DNA from: Certhia americana
Lineage: Eukaryota; Chordata; Aves; Passeriformes; Certhiidae
Direction of reading: 5' to 3'
Assembly: GCA_018697195.1 (NCBI GenBank)
Contig: CM031878.1
Location: forward strand, 34,109,640 to 34,173,639
Length of the DNA: 64,000 nt
The notes beneath the pieces were generated by a model that saw nothing but the letters and a program-made list of their open reading frames with translations, had not been told where the DNA came from and did not search any database. This document shows, piece by piece, positions 26,001-38,842 of this stretch. Made by a program: the position numbers and the translations under genes. How positions within the stretch are numbered: position 1 is the first letter of the stretch; each line of letters opens with the position of its first letter.

Positions 26001-29000
26001 ACCTCTGTAAGTTAAAATGCAAATAAACCTTCAATAAATAAATCAGCCAAACAGTACTTAATAAAGGTGGTGGAAGGGGAGGAGATCTGAAAGAAAGAGT
26101 TATGCATAAGATAGTGATAAATCATCTTTATATCCTCCTGACAGTTGATGGTTTTAGCTTCAGGTGCTACTCCAAGTTAAGCTAGAACATCCTCCATGCT
26201 GACCTAACTTTCTGCAGCAGACAGTGATCTGGCAGACACAGCTCTGCTTTCTCTACTTTATCAAAGCCCATGGTGGTCAAATCACATCTCTGTACATGAG
26301 AATTGCAGAGAAATGGAGGTGTGGGGATCCCAAGGTTGGGCATAAGTAACATCTATCCAAAACCACTGCAGTCCATTTTCTGAACCAGATCTCAAGACTA
26401 TAGAGCATGAACCTCTGTATGCACGTGCAACTGCCCAAGGCACTGAGCCACAAACATGATTTCTGCAGTCATAAAGGTTTTGAAGCAACATCAAACTAGT
26501 AATGACTAATACTTTGGTAAAATAATGTCATAAAGGGAGGAAACAGTTTGGTTTCATTCAGAGGTCAGAAAAGGGAAGAAAAAGCAGGTAACTGCCATAC
26601 TCAACCTAGTTTGCTTGAAGCTTGCTATCTTTGAATTAACTAACATTAATGTTAATTTAAATGCTGTGGGATACCATCCAAGATCCATATTTAGGCTCTT
26701 AGCTATGCTGCTTGTGGTAAAACTGACATTTTCAGGCCATATAAGCCAGTAAAAGTGACAGTGACCAAAGAAAGGATCCCTATAGCCTACTGTGGCTCAT
26801 CAGGCACGTGAGAGAACTTAGCTGGTGGTGATCCAAGGCAGCACCTGCTGAGCGTGCTACTGTTGCTCTCCATTTATGAATGTGTGCTACAAACTGGATG
26901 TGGGTTCATCCTGGACTGCTCAGGACAAGACTGCTATTATAAGTAGGGAAGAAAAGCCCTGCCTTTGAAGAGTCTCCCCACAACAGCTCTGAACACTTTT
27001 CCAGCAATGGTCTTCATCTTATGGTCTAGTTATTAGCATTTCAGGCATAATCACTTGTCTCTATTGAGTATGGGTCTCCACACAGCAAGATGTTGTAAGA
27101 CGAAAGACAGTAGAGACAACACTTATAATGGCAAGATTCCCACAGAACAGGAGAATTATTTTAAGGGACATAAGCCCTTCTCTTATTCTATAATTGGTTG
27201 TGCGGAGGAAAAAAAATTCTATGAAGTTCAGAGAAGACTTGGCTCACTTACAGATTTTACTTATAAATGAAAACTGTGATGGCACCCATAACATACTGTA
27301 ACAGGGGGCATTTATCATTGTTTCTTTAATTAGACTCATCTGCTGATATAGTGGCACAATTAGGAGATGGACATAAATATGTGTCTGAATTTTGCATGCA
27401 GTAGGGTTCTGGTTAAGCATTAAGCGTTTTTACTCAACCTTTCAAAATATCTGAACTCCAGTTTTTAAGATGAAATTATTTCCTCGTGAAAGCATGCATT
27501 AAATTTCTGCTCATCATAAGGATGAGATAGTTACTGTCTTCTTGTACTCTACAAAGGGCACAAGAAGGGGTGTTATGTACATTTGTGCAAGGCTGCCAAC
27601 TGCATACCCAAAATTATGGCACTGTTTTCTGTTTCTTAAGCCACTTGGAAATACTTATTTTAACAAGAACTGTAGTAAAATTCCCTGGAACTCCGCAGCT
27701 GATATAAATCTGTATCTGCAAAGCAGATGCTGGAAAATGCAACTATATCAGGAAGCCTGTTTATCACAGTCGTATCAACCTTTTTTCCAACTGTATGAAG
27801 CTGTGTTAAATACTGATTCATGTGACTACTTCCATTTACCCTTGCTGTGAGAGAAAACTAAGACTGTCCCAAGAAGATGACTGAATTCTAAGTCTGAAAG
27901 CTCAAAAGGATTATGGGAACCAGGCACAAAGCACAACAGTGTAAGAATTCTCATTCAGTACCCTCCCTCACACTCTTCTGCTGAATTGCACAAAATCTGA
28001 TAATACAAAAAGTGAAAGGAAAAAAAAAATGCCACAAACCTTAACAGAAAGAGATAGATGTAATTGCCAAATATAAAATAAAAAACGCCAGCTGTCTAAG
28101 GAAATACCTTGATACCCCGTTGAGAAATAATAGCGTCATGTTCAAAGATTAATGATTTAATGAGACTGTCTGAACACTGGAAAAGCATTACTAAAACTCT
28201 CTTCAGAGACTAACCCTTTCTTTACAAAGCCGCGTCTTGACAACTCAGCCTACATATCAACTATATTCCTCCCTTCACCCACGTCTCTACCAACCCCTCT
28301 CCCCAAGGTATATTTATCTAAATTTCCTCTCATTGTAGTAACTTCATATGAGAAATCTAATTATCATCCCTTTCCAAAGGGGAAAGAACTTGTAAAATCT
28401 AATTCTTGTGTAGTTTAGAACAGCAATGAAGGACACAATGAAAAATTGCATTAAAATCTAGCAAAGCCAGAATTTGATTGCATTTTATGTTGGCAAGGAT
28501 TCTGTCTGTTTCAGTACATCCAGACATTTACAACACCTGACTGGGATGCGTTCATAAAAGGTTGTTTTCTAGTGCATATCCTAGCTAGTAGATGATAAAT
28601 CACAAAAAAACCCCCTTCTGGATCACAGAAATCCATCCTAGTGTGCCTTAAGAAAGCAACTCTGAACAGTATTGACTTCAAAGAAGAAAAACTAAAAACA
28701 TTACTGTTGCGGGTTCCTTATTTGTCAGATAGGCGAAACACTACCCACATTGCTGATTCATATGGTATCATCAGACAGCAGTGCACAGGAAGCTCTACAG
28801 GAAGACCACAAAAGCTGACGAGTGTCCAAAAAGGGACAGATAGGCAGAAACATACCAGTAAGAACATACACACCCCACTGGAATCAGGAAACGACAAAGC
28901 TAGTGAGTAAGCAAGTTAGAGCTCCTACCAATCATCAATCCTCACAAAACTACTTCTTGAAAAGGTACACTTCTTTTCTGAAACAAAAGAGATGAGGAAA

Positions 29001-32000
29001 ACTGGAGTAGTTGTTTACAGCAGGGAGCTGCTATTTAAAACATTTTTCAATGCAATGAATGAGTACACCACTATAGCAACGGCAGCCAGTGCAAGTCATT
29101 GTTTATCACACAAGAAGGACATGAGCTAAAAGGCTTTACTGTCATGCTCCTCTCTAGTTAGGATGGTTTTTGTCTACAAAAGCCAGAAAAAGAACTTTTT
29201 TTTTTTTTAAAACAGGGCTTTTCACAATGAGTCTAATAATAATGTCACACAGTTTCTTTTCCCTATGAGAAGAACTAGAATATCCTACAGGTGAAATTAA
29301 AAACTTTCAAGATTCAGCCTGGAAAAATGCTGACCGGTGTCTAGATATTTTTCATAGAATAGGATTTTCAAGCAGTAAATGAACTGCACACAATACAGTA
29401 TGATTACAAAAATTCTGAAAGAACTTTCAAAAATTAACAAGGCTGCAAAACCAGACATATTCCCTACAATCACAAAAGGGTCCTTAGAACCTTCCTGATC
29501 ATACTTTAAATATCACCTGCATGGTATATGTTCTCTCCTTCAGGGATGTTTCATTTATCTCAGTGTGCAGGCTCCTCTCCAGCCTCTGAGAAGATGAGTC
29601 CATTCAGGCATTCCTCACTCAATCTTTTGATACACAGTAAACACCTTCCCTTATGAGCAAGTCTGAAGCCCAAGTAACTCGAACTTTAATAAAAATCCAT
29701 TTTATCCTGCATACATAACAGCAGATACACGTACTAGACATATTTTCATGTCTTTTAGTGATGTCTCAGTTCAATACCCACAGCTCCTCCATGGCTCATT
29801 GTCAAAGTGCCACTTAACTTCTTTCACTGCAGAAGACTTTTTAAAAGCTCCTTACAAAGTGGCAAATGGTTGGAAAAACTCCATCTTTTTCAAAACCTAG
29901 ACTAAGTATTCAGGTTAATCTCTTCCCCAAATTCCTACTGCACAGCTAAATTAAAGTATCAATAAAGTATTTCTGAAAAATGCCACCACACCTCATTTGC
30001 TCCTGTGCCCTTCTTTTATTTGTAGATTACTGGCTACAGCATATTTTACAATATCTGACATGCTTTTGCGTGGTTTTGAATGGCTTTATTTTCAATCCTT
30101 CATCATTACTCTTTCAATTTTTCAAATGTCAAGGCAGTATTTAAAAGTTAAGAGCAACAGAAAAAGTAACAGAAACAAAAAGAGGAAAAAAGTAACTAAA
30201 GAAAATTAATTAAGTTCTATGGTTATATTTCAGCTTTAAAGAAATCATTTTTCAATCCAGACTTTGAATAAAAGCAGCTTTAAGAAATTAATAGGGTCAA
30301 AGGAATAACAAAAGCATATATTTAAAGTGTTTAAAAAATATTCTGTGCCAGAAATCAGTTTTACCCAATTCCATGGCTTTACAACTGAAGGTAAAACCTA
30401 TTAGTACACTGTATCTACAAACTGGCTTAAAAGGTTAACAACTAAACAGTAAGCCAAATTTCAACTCTGGCTAGAAGGTCATATTAAGAAAAATGGTAAG
30501 TCATCATCAGACATAACCTTAACTACTACTCTAATTGTATCAGCTTTTTCACAGTATCATTCGTCTCCAAAACTCACACATATGAGAGGACTGATGAAAA
30601 GAAGAGACACGTGAGAGTTAGAAAAATGTTAGGAAGCACCTCTTTGTATTTACCATCCCTACAATCCAAGCTTTTTCTGTCATGTTTGAATAAATTATTT
30701 TCTTACCTACTGAATAACTTAGGTCCACCACAGCAATCTAAACATTAAAGAATCTACAATCAAGGCCTCTACACTTTTTCGACAAAGATGAAGCACACAA
30801 CCATAGCCTTGTGATTGTCTGTTTGTTATGTAACTGCTAGGAAAAAATTAAAATGTAACATGACTAATGTCATGATTTGATTTTCCTCTGCCAACATGCT
30901 CTTCCAGAAGCAAAACCCCGGATTCTTGCCTCATTACTCACCTTTATGCAATCACCCAAAGCGAATACAAAATCTAAGAGTGGAGCTACAAGGGCCATAG
31001 CCTGAAAACAGGTAGGCATGTCATTAGACTGATGAAGTGTGAATATGGAATCACCTCTTCATGTACAGACTTTAAGCCTAATTTAACCAGGAGGAAAAAA
31101 AAGAGCAAAATAATCTTTCAGAAAAAGTAGAGGTCAAGGGAATGATGTGAATACCTCTACTGGGCGATACATCTAACAATACAAAACAAATTATACTTCA
31201 GAAACAAAAAAAAAAGGGGTTGGGGAAGGAAGAAGGGAAGGGTGGGTTGTGTTTTGATATTTTTGTCGATTTTTAAACTACTCTCTTGTCAGTTTATTGA
31301 CAAAATAAATTTTGTCTTATAAGTAAGACAAAACCAGCTTGCATCTCAACTGTTATTTTTTACCATACAGGAAGAACACACTGAACAAGGGACTGACAAA
31401 ACCTGGAGAAAAGTATTGCCGATTTAATCTGAAGAAGTATTAATTGATTCCAATAAACCTTATTTCAAGCATCATGTGTGTTACTAGGAATTACAACGAA
31501 GAAACAAGTAACTTTTAGTCATTCTACATAGTAAAACCAGAACACAACAGCATCTGAATTCCCAAAGAAATGTTTACTGCGAGAAGGAAATATTGTCATA
31601 AATTTTCAAGGGAAAATATGACAAAAATACTTCAATCTGAAATTTATTTAGAAATCAGTATTAGACAAGCTTAGCCTATCTCCTGTAGAAACTAATTAAG
31701 TTATTAGGAAACTATGATATTTTAAATATTTTCTCCTTGAAAATACTTATATATGATTATGTTTATCCATTATTCTTATAAAACTATATTGTATAAACAC
31801 CTATACTTATATAATGACTGTTAATCATTAAGAAATTCAGAGCCATTCCAAGAGTACACAATCTTACTACCTTAAAATATATGCCCAACTCCTGTTACAT
31901 AGTAAAGTTGCCCTGAGCGAATTTCACATCTTCATTTCGAGAGAACACACTCATGTGAACATTTCCTGTCAGACACAAAATATACTCTGCAAGCAAAATA

Positions 32001-32991
32001 ATTAAATGATAAACATATCTAAACAAAATATTCATAAAGAAAGGAATGAAAATAAAAATGCTAGAAGCATGCTTTCCTGCATTTATGGCCCTTTATCCAG
32101 TGTGTGAGTGATTACAAAATCTACAATAATCTGTCAGCATTATTACTACCCATTAGTTCTCCACTCCGGAAGGAACCCTAAAACAACAGAACTGTAAAGA
32201 TAGAAACATGGCCATCAGGCCTCACATGAGTGTCTTTGCATATGACTTACTACAGCTTGTTAGTGAAAAGCAGTTCATCACTTAAAATCTTGTAAGTGAA
32301 AAAAACAAAGAGCTTCATGTAAAATGAAATACTAAAAAAGGAGGAAATCTTTCTGCTCTGTAAAAAGAGTAGCTAAAATTTAGTTTTCAAATTTATATTG
32401 AACTGCAAAGCTGACCATTTCCTCATTTTATATCCTTTAAATTAACTTCTATTTTACTGGAGAAAGGATATGTTTATTTTAAATAAAGTATTCAAAACTT
32501 CATGGGAGCATTCAGTCCTGCTTCTCCAGCTTACTTCTCATACACGATCATCTTCCCCACACATCTGGAAAAATGGCTAGAATTTGTCCTTGCTGGGATA
32601 AGTATGAAACACTTGAGCAAAACATAAGATGAAAAAATGATTCAGTGATCCATTAGAACAATACAGATAAATGCAAGAGACCTTTGCTCTAAACAGAGAA
32701 CAAGAAAATGAGTGACTAGGAGAACAGAATGTAAACTATTACATATATGGGGGGCTCTTCATTTGTTTTAGTTTTATTCAAATATAAAGAAAGAGAACAG
32801 TAGAAAGTAGGACAAAATGGTAGGCTGGTATCTATTTAAGATTGCTGAAGTCCTCACAAATGACTCTTTACAAAGCACTGAGGAAGAAACTGCTCATGGC
32901 TTTATTGGAATCCCTAAAGCTCATGGATCAATATCCCCATAGGAGAAAACACAGCTATCAGGGAGATGGGCTTTCCCTCATATGACAGCTT

Positions 32992-33003
32992 GGGGGGGGG
33001 GGG
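32992..33003 (+). repeat. Poly(G) tract, 12 G
   Basis: Twelve consecutive G in AT-rich intron. It could form G-quadruplex-like structure and is prone to sequencing error. Confidence 0.95.
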
Positions 33004-34179
33004 AAAGGCAAGCTATTTTCAGCTCCTTTGTCTGAATACATGTCTTTAAAGGACCATGAATTTTACATCTTCTATACACTCTTGCAGGTTACCTGACTGT
33101 AGCTATCTATTTCTTGCTAAAATAATGCCTATGGAGCTTCCTGGTATTAGAAGCATTAAATTCTTCTGCCAGACTTGTTATTTATTGGGTAATTTTACTT
33201 TGGTTTTGAGTGCTTGGAGAAATACCTCAGAACTTAAAATACTAACCAAGCACTACACGATTAAATACTAATCAAGAACCATACATGTTTCTCCATGTGC
33301 TTAAAGAGCCATTTGATTATCCCCACTCTAAAGCAGTAAGCATTTTGGTCACTTTCTCAAGAACATTGTTCTTGCTTTTCTGTTAAATAAAACCCCCCTC
33401 TAAACTGAAAGACTTACCTTCCCAGTTTGCACAGTACTGCTCTAGATTCAGTCCCTCACACTCAGTTTCGGGTGAGGTGTCTGCAATAGGCCCTTTCCTC
33501 CAACTACATTTATTCAACATCAAATTTCACCAAGAGAGCTAAACCACTTAATATCCCCAACTGTTTACCCAAGACAAAACTTACACAATCTGATCCCACT
33601 CCTGCTCCTATTGTCCCACTTCTGCCTGGAATTTTATTAGCTTTTTCCAGTGGACCTGTCTGACATAGAAAATAAAAAAAGCTAACAAAGCAATTATGGG
33701 CTTGAAGATTATGCCAGTAAGATTTTGAACATTGAAACCATTTCCGATATCTGCCCGTTTTGACTGTGAAACATTTCCCAAAGGAAACAGGAACAAACAC
33801 AGACAAAAATTAATCAGAAAACACTCCTAGAAACTTAACAGCAAATATCTACCACAAAACTTGCTCTAACGTTCCCAGCTCCTTGAAAAACTTCCCTGTA
33901 GCCTGTTCTTAAAGGCTACAGTTACTCACATTAGCTTTATTGCTATGAATATTTAAGAAGTCTCACAGGAAATTATGGGAAGGGGATTCAAGTAAGGTTT
34001 CCTGACTGTTAATCACCACAGAGTAACGCCTTCCTGATGCTGTCTGTTGGAACAGAGTGGCAACTTCTCTTTTGAAAGTTACATTAAAATGGAAAAGTAT
34101 AGAACAATAGGTATTTAATGTTTAGAAGAGTAGTAGATTCATTTGTCTGAAAAGACAAACTGCAAAAATCATAAGCCTG

Positions 34180-34227
34180 TTTTTTTTTTTTTTTTTGCAT
34201 ATTTGCATATCAGTGCATATTTGAATA
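34180..34227 (+). repeat. Poly(T) tract followed by 'gcatatt' repeats
   Basis: Seventeen T are followed by three near-copies of 'tgcatat' ('gcatatttgcatatcagtgc', then 'atatttg'). The 'atttgcat' word matches the octamer motif bound by POU factors. There is no other sign of regulation. Confidence 0.7.
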
Positions 34228-36606
34228 CCAGTGGTTGCACCAATTAGTCTACAGAAACAAAATCTTGCAAAAGACAGGCAATTTTCATAATTCCTTCTGG
34301 ATATTTATATAAAAAACTAACACTTTCTCTTATTTAATAAAATACTTATTATTCTAAAATTCAAAAGCCATAACTTCACAACTTCTAATTAAAAAGAAAT
34401 AATGGAAGCACAGTAAAATTTACTCAAAAGGAAGTTAAAAATGTCTATAAGCAACTATTTCCTATGACAGACAAATTCCTAAGAGATCACATTCACCCAT
34501 TATCTTAAACCTCAGAAGAGCTCACATTCTGAAGTCTAAACACATAAAAATAAATGTCATTCATGATATAATGCTCTACCATCAATTCTGAGATATTAGC
34601 TTCTAAACACAGCAACACTTCCCAATTGGCTTTCATTACTCTGATAATGAATCTTTCAAGACAGTCTAGGTTCTTACAATATAGGACAACACATTTCCCT
34701 CTTTTTTAATACATTGGTGACTGCGAAGACAAACGCAATCTCGTAAGAACTGACTTGCAAAATTTAGAACGTGCCTCCTGCTATGTTGATTATACTACAA
34801 TAATCCAACATAAATGTGATGTTGTACACCACACAATGAACACAGCTGCCTACTTCACTGACTGCTAGGTATAAGGGCACTTCAAATTCCAGCAGCAGAC
34901 ATTCAAAATACTCCAATTTTAATAAAACACAGTTAAAAGTATGAAAGTTGATACGGTAAGAGAAAACCATTTATACTGCAGCCCCAAAGCCTACTGCAGT
35001 ACATGGAGAATCTGACCCAAAAAAATAGGGTAATTTTTCTTTAGGCCCAACCACATCAATACCAGCTTGACCTACAATTTTCTAAACTACAGTGTACAAC
35101 AGCTACAGTGCTAAAAATATGCTGTTACTCAAACTTTGAGATATTCTCTCCAGAGATAGGATTTCCTGATAGGAGATTCAAATTAATAGGAAGTGCCCTT
35201 CCTGTGTTTTCTAGACTGCTAGACTAATGAGTTTGTTTTCAACAGCCTGTTAAAAAACCGAAGGAGCAGATTTGTCTGTTGATTGGTGTTCAGTGCTTTG
35301 AAGTCAAATGACCTTGTATACAAAGCCAAAGTGTAGTAAACCACAATCATGTCTATTTAGGCACAATGCTGTAGCACATTTGGGTTTTCCTGTATTCCTG
35401 ATCTGTACAGGAATCTGTACAGGAATGGCCTTGAGAGCCTGGTAATTCGTGACTTTTATTTTACTCTGAGAGTGGCCCTATTAGAAATTGATGAGAATAT
35501 TGTGAAGTAGCTGAGCACAGACTCCTACTTTCAGCAAAGTAACTCTTCTGCAGAGGAAAATGAATAGTTCTGGCCACGTGTATACAGCTATGTCAAACCT
35601 ACCTGACTCACTCAGCCATATTAAAAAACTATAAAAAGTCAGCACATCTAAAAAATAACTACAGAATACACATTCTGTAATATAATACAAGGAAAGAAAT
35701 AATCCTAATTTATCACTACGATTTCCATATATTAAGGCAAAGTGATAGTCAACACCAATTTTGAAGAAAAAATGTGCTTTAGAATCAACTAACTTTTCAG
35801 GCCAGTAAGTTTTATGCTTTGCACACAGCAGAAACATGGAGCCAAAAGGCTGAAATGCAAATAAAAATACAGTTTTAATTAGATATTTGATTGAGATTTA
35901 TAGAGGATGAGGGGAAACCAGACAGTTCCAGCACACAGCTAGACCAGGAAATTTTACAGTCAAAAGTCTTACTAACTACAGGTTTTTCAGTGCACGAAAA
36001 CCTCCACCCACCATTAAAGAAGGTTAGCAATATTGATTCTGACAGATGGGATCCTCCTGACTTCGTACTGCATAAAGTCACATTCCCACAAGACTCCTGT
36101 TAATGCAACATTACATCACTAAAAAAGTGATGATCATCTGCAATGACTTCAGCAAATGTGAACGAAAAAACAACTCATTGTTAAGCTGCCAATAAGCCTT
36201 ATCTTTCCAACTTCTAAGCTGGCGGTCTTAAACTGTATACAGCAGTTCAATTCTAATAATTAAACTTCCTCTGTTTAGGCACAAAAGATTCTAATATTAA
36301 CCCATGTTTATCTTATTTTCTCTTTCCCAGTTAATGGATGCTTTTTTTTTTGTTGTAAACGTTGCTGCTCCTTGATATTTTCTCTTAATTAAAAAAAAAA
36401 ATAGAATAAAAGAACATCTTTTCAGAGAAAGTATTACTTTCATCTGGGACTATTAGATAATCATTAAATACTCCTTCACAAGATGGAAAGAAAGGTGAGC
36501 CATCCACTTTGTCTCGGATCTTAAACTCTCCCTTCGACAAAGTTGCTGATAATGGATCAACAGTAAAAATGCAAACAACTTCTCAAGGAACTGCTATCAA
36601 ATAGTG

Positions 36607-36684
36607 CCTCCTTGAGCAGGGAGGCTGGACCAGATGATCCACTGCAGTCCCTTCCAATTTGACCCATTCTGTCATCTGTGATAT
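36607..36684 (+). mobile_element. CR1 LINE 3' end fragment
   Basis: 'ccttgagcagggaggctgga', 'ccagatgatcc', 'gtcccttccaatttgaccca' and 'ttctgtcatctgtgat' form the terminal section of an avian CR1 subfamily in sense orientation. Only about 80 bp of 3' end is present. It lies in intron 2, about 0.7 kb downstream of the exon and antisense to the gene. Confidence 0.88.
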
Positions 36685-37381
36685 TAGGTGATACAGATAA
36701 ATTCTGTGGCTACCATGCATTTTATGTAAATAGTAGTAATGTAAATAGTAACCATTTCATTCCTAGAATGAGACAAACTATTATAGTTACCATACTATTA
36801 AAATCTGAATATTTAAAAAAATGTAAAAAAAGTAAAGGTAGTCAGAGATGAACCTTAGAAACATTTTAAATGTATTTTTTCCTTTTAAACTCCAGCAAGA
36901 GCATCAACCTCAGAAGACTCTTGACTGTTTCAAGGTCTTGCGTAGAAAACTTTAATTTAACAATCTATTCACACACAGACATCCTAACTTATTTTTCTAA
37001 AGATGTGAATTTTTTCCACTTGTAAGCTCAATCCTTAAGCAGTAAAGTCTTGCTACACATCACAAGAATGGTTTAACTGTGCTCCACAGGACAGCCTCAT
37101 AGGAAAGGACAAGGGCTACTGAACTCGAATGGTAACCTGCCATTAAAATTCTGTTCTGTGACAATCCCCCTCAGGCATCTTAAGAGAGGTCTCTTGTTTA
37201 AAAGCCAATTTGTGCTGTAAAATTAGAAAGGCAGAGAACTAAATGCAGGACAGGAAACGCCCTTTTCTTCTGAGCTTTTAGTATCACTTCTCTGATGTGT
37301 CATTTGTTTGAGACCTTCAGTATATTTCCAAAAATAAAAAAGAGGAGAAACTTCAGCTACAGAAATAAACAAAAATCTCAC
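36685..37381. other. Intron directly downstream of the coding exon
   Basis: No recognised element. The exon frame stays open for about 52 codons past the donor on the minus strand, ending near 37223. The composition there is intron-like, so this is not taken as coding. Confidence 0.6.
37374..37381 (-). other. 5' splice site (donor) of intron 2
   Basis: On the minus strand the exon ends AAC AAG and is followed by gtgagatt, a near-consensus donor. The GT is at 37381-37380. It falls exactly at the end of the 61st full codon, as in human GNAQ exon 2. Confidence 0.93.
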
Positions 37382-37566
37382 CTTGTTATTTTCACACTTG
37401 TATGGGATTTTGAGGGTATCCATGGCCTTGATCATGGCCTGCATTGCTGTAAATATATTCTGGTACACCAGTTTTGTAAAGCCCCTTTTGTCTTCATCAG
37501 AGTAACCTGATCCATGAATGATTCTCATCTGCTTGATAAATGTGCTTTTGCCACTCTCTCCTGTGC
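37382..37566 (-). CDS. GNA14/GNAQ: Internal coding exon (exon 2) of a Gq-class heterotrimeric G-protein alpha subunit, GNA14 or GNAQ
   Basis: Seen: read on the minus strand, the exon begins with the last two bases of a Gly codon (phase 1), then [18 protein letters not shown] and on to [11 protein letters not shown]. It is 185 bp: 2 bases plus 61 codons, ending on a complete Lys codon. It is bounded by AG and GT. The P-loop GxGESGKS spans the 5' junction and contains the Lys that contacts phosphate and the Ser that binds magnesium; the rest covers linker 1 and helix A of the helical domain ([14 protein letters not shown]). Known: human GNAQ exon 2 encodes residues 47-107 with this length and phase. 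Gq-class subunits bind GTP at the inner plasma membrane and activate phospholipase C-beta. Compared from memory, it differs from human GNAQ at three sites (R92K, Y103C, H105N) and from human GNA14 at about seven. The Cys is shared with GNA14, and GNAQ is nearly invariant, so I lean GNA14 (about 60:40). The Gq class itself is essentially certain. No frameshift or stop interrupts the exon, so it looks functional. Confidence 0.95.
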
Positions 37567-37588
37567 CTGCAAGACAAATAAGAAGGAT
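37567..37588 (-). other. 3' splice site (acceptor) of intron 1
   Basis: Read on the minus strand, the sequence just before the exon is cttcttatttgtcttgcag. It has a pyrimidine-rich tract and a terminal AG at 37568-37567, immediately followed by the Gly codon remainder of the P-loop. The phase agrees with the conserved Gq-class exon 1/exon 2 junction. Confidence 0.93.
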
Positions 37589-38842
37589 ACACTTTACCCA
37601 GTGGACACAAACATGAGTTTTTTTGCACAATGCTGACAGCTTGCTTACTGCAGGGCTCAACAGGATCAAGAGGTGCTTGGACGTTAACTACAAGGACCAG
37701 TTCAGGGTCAAACAGCAGCATAAGTAACAGAACAACTGAATTAAAATCTGCATTTTGATTTAGCAACTAAACTAATGAGCAAAACGAAACTCCAAAATAC
37801 ACATATTATACATTACTTCATATTTGAAAATATTTTGTTCTTAAAGATGTAATTGTCCAAAACTCTAACTTCATGGGACATTTCATCACAAAAACTCAAG
37901 GGAGGAAGAAAAAGAATCTTCCTAGGCTAACTCTCAGGACATTACAGTAATCTGGTATTACAAGCAACCAATATATCTGTGTTTTGATTTTTTGGGGTTT
38001 TTTTGCAGGCGTGTCAGCCTGTTAGGGTTTTTAGTTTTGTTGTATCTGTTGGTTTGGTTTTTTTGCTTCTTTGTTGAGGGAGTGTGGTTGGCTTGTGGTT
38101 CTTTTGTTTTAAGCTAGTATTGGAACAATCAGATCAAACTTCAACCTCAGAACCATAGGAATTTACTGTTAATTAAAATTTGGTTTATATTTAATAATGA
38201 GGAGTCACTCCTTCCATTAAATTTTTTTCACGTCTTTTTACACTTTGTAGTAAAAGTAGTTTATTGATGAAATATGACTATTTGTCAACTTGAAGTTAAG
38301 GTCTGCTTCACAAAGGTTACAACACACGTATTTTTCCTTTGCTCCAATTCAACAAGCTCATCTGTGACTACAAGAGCTATTTATTATCCCAGTGTTTGCT
38401 TAAGAGGAGGAGTTGAATCTACACAGCTACATAAGCCCTGTGTTCACCCAGCTACTCAGCTCTGCAGAAAACAAAATGCATTGCTCAGTCCATGTTTTTC
38501 AGACTTTCAGCCCAGGTGTTATTTTAATCATTGCTGTAAAGCTTTGATGTCTCGTACTGTAACACTCATGTCCAGGACAAAGGCAGCCTTACCAGCCTCC
38601 TAGATAATGCTTTAGATGTCTTAGAGAAGTGTGTTTCACAGCAGTGCAGTTTATAGGAGTAACCTGTAACTATTTCTGAGAGAGCACATGCTACAAAACC
38701 TAAGCCTCTAAAAACTTCTGCCCTTATCATGAGCATCATTTTGAAAACCATCACTCCCATTTCCTGCACACATATAACAAACTTCTCATGCAGATTTTCT
38801 TTAAATACACATTGCTAGAAATCCAACATGATGTTACATCCT
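37589..38842. other. Intron upstream of the coding exon
   Basis: Contains a marked G/T-rich tract at 37978-38112 and otherwise nothing recognised. The 109-codon plus-strand frame at 38274-38603 has no known domain and is antisense to the gene. Confidence 0.55.
37978..38112 (+). repeat. G/T-rich low-complexity tract
   Basis: About 135 bp of mainly T and G ('gttttgattttttggggttt', 'ttggtttggtttttttgctt') lies within 420 bp of the exon acceptor. Read on the minus strand it is A/C-rich, so it is not itself a pyrimidine tract for the gene. Confidence 0.85.

Larger units (their letters stand above)
20001..36606. other. Long intronic stretch with no recognised gene or transposon
   Basis: AT-rich intron with several A/C-rich, G/T-rich and homopolymer tracts (listed separately). 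Exon 3 of the Gq family was looked for here on the minus strand through its conserved motifs and not found. Minus-strand frames such as 35481-35837 (118 codons) and 33510-33806 (98 codons) have no recognisable domain. Confidence 0.55.
1..37381 (-). other. Intron 2 of the Gq-class gene (downstream side), cut by the window edge
   Basis: Inferred from the donor at 37381 and from the lack of any recognisable exon 3 on the minus strand to the window edge. Exon 3 of this family is about 155 bp and would encode the REVDVEKV and CYDRRREYQL motifs; I saw neither. Mammalian GNAQ and GNA14 both have very long introns 1 and 2, so more than 37 kb of intron is plausible in a bird. An exon missed by eye cannot be fully excluded. 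Confidence 0.75.

Noticed and set aside
35481..35837. 118-codon minus-strand frame rich in hydrophobic residues
   Set aside because: AT-rich sequence favours Phe, Leu and Ile codons. There is no recognisable domain, no splice-site logic and no conserved motif, and a frame of this length is expected by chance in 64 kb read six ways.
1..37381. Exon 3 of the Gq-class gene
   Set aside because: I looked on the minus strand for the REVDVEKV and CYDRRREYQL-type motifs and did not find them. A computed search could still overturn this.
37223..37669. A 148-codon minus-strand frame running through the acceptor, the exon and the donor
   Set aside because: Only the middle 61 codons are conserved coding sequence. 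The flanks are open by chance, and good splice sites bound the exon, so an unspliced protein or intron-retention isoform is not supported.
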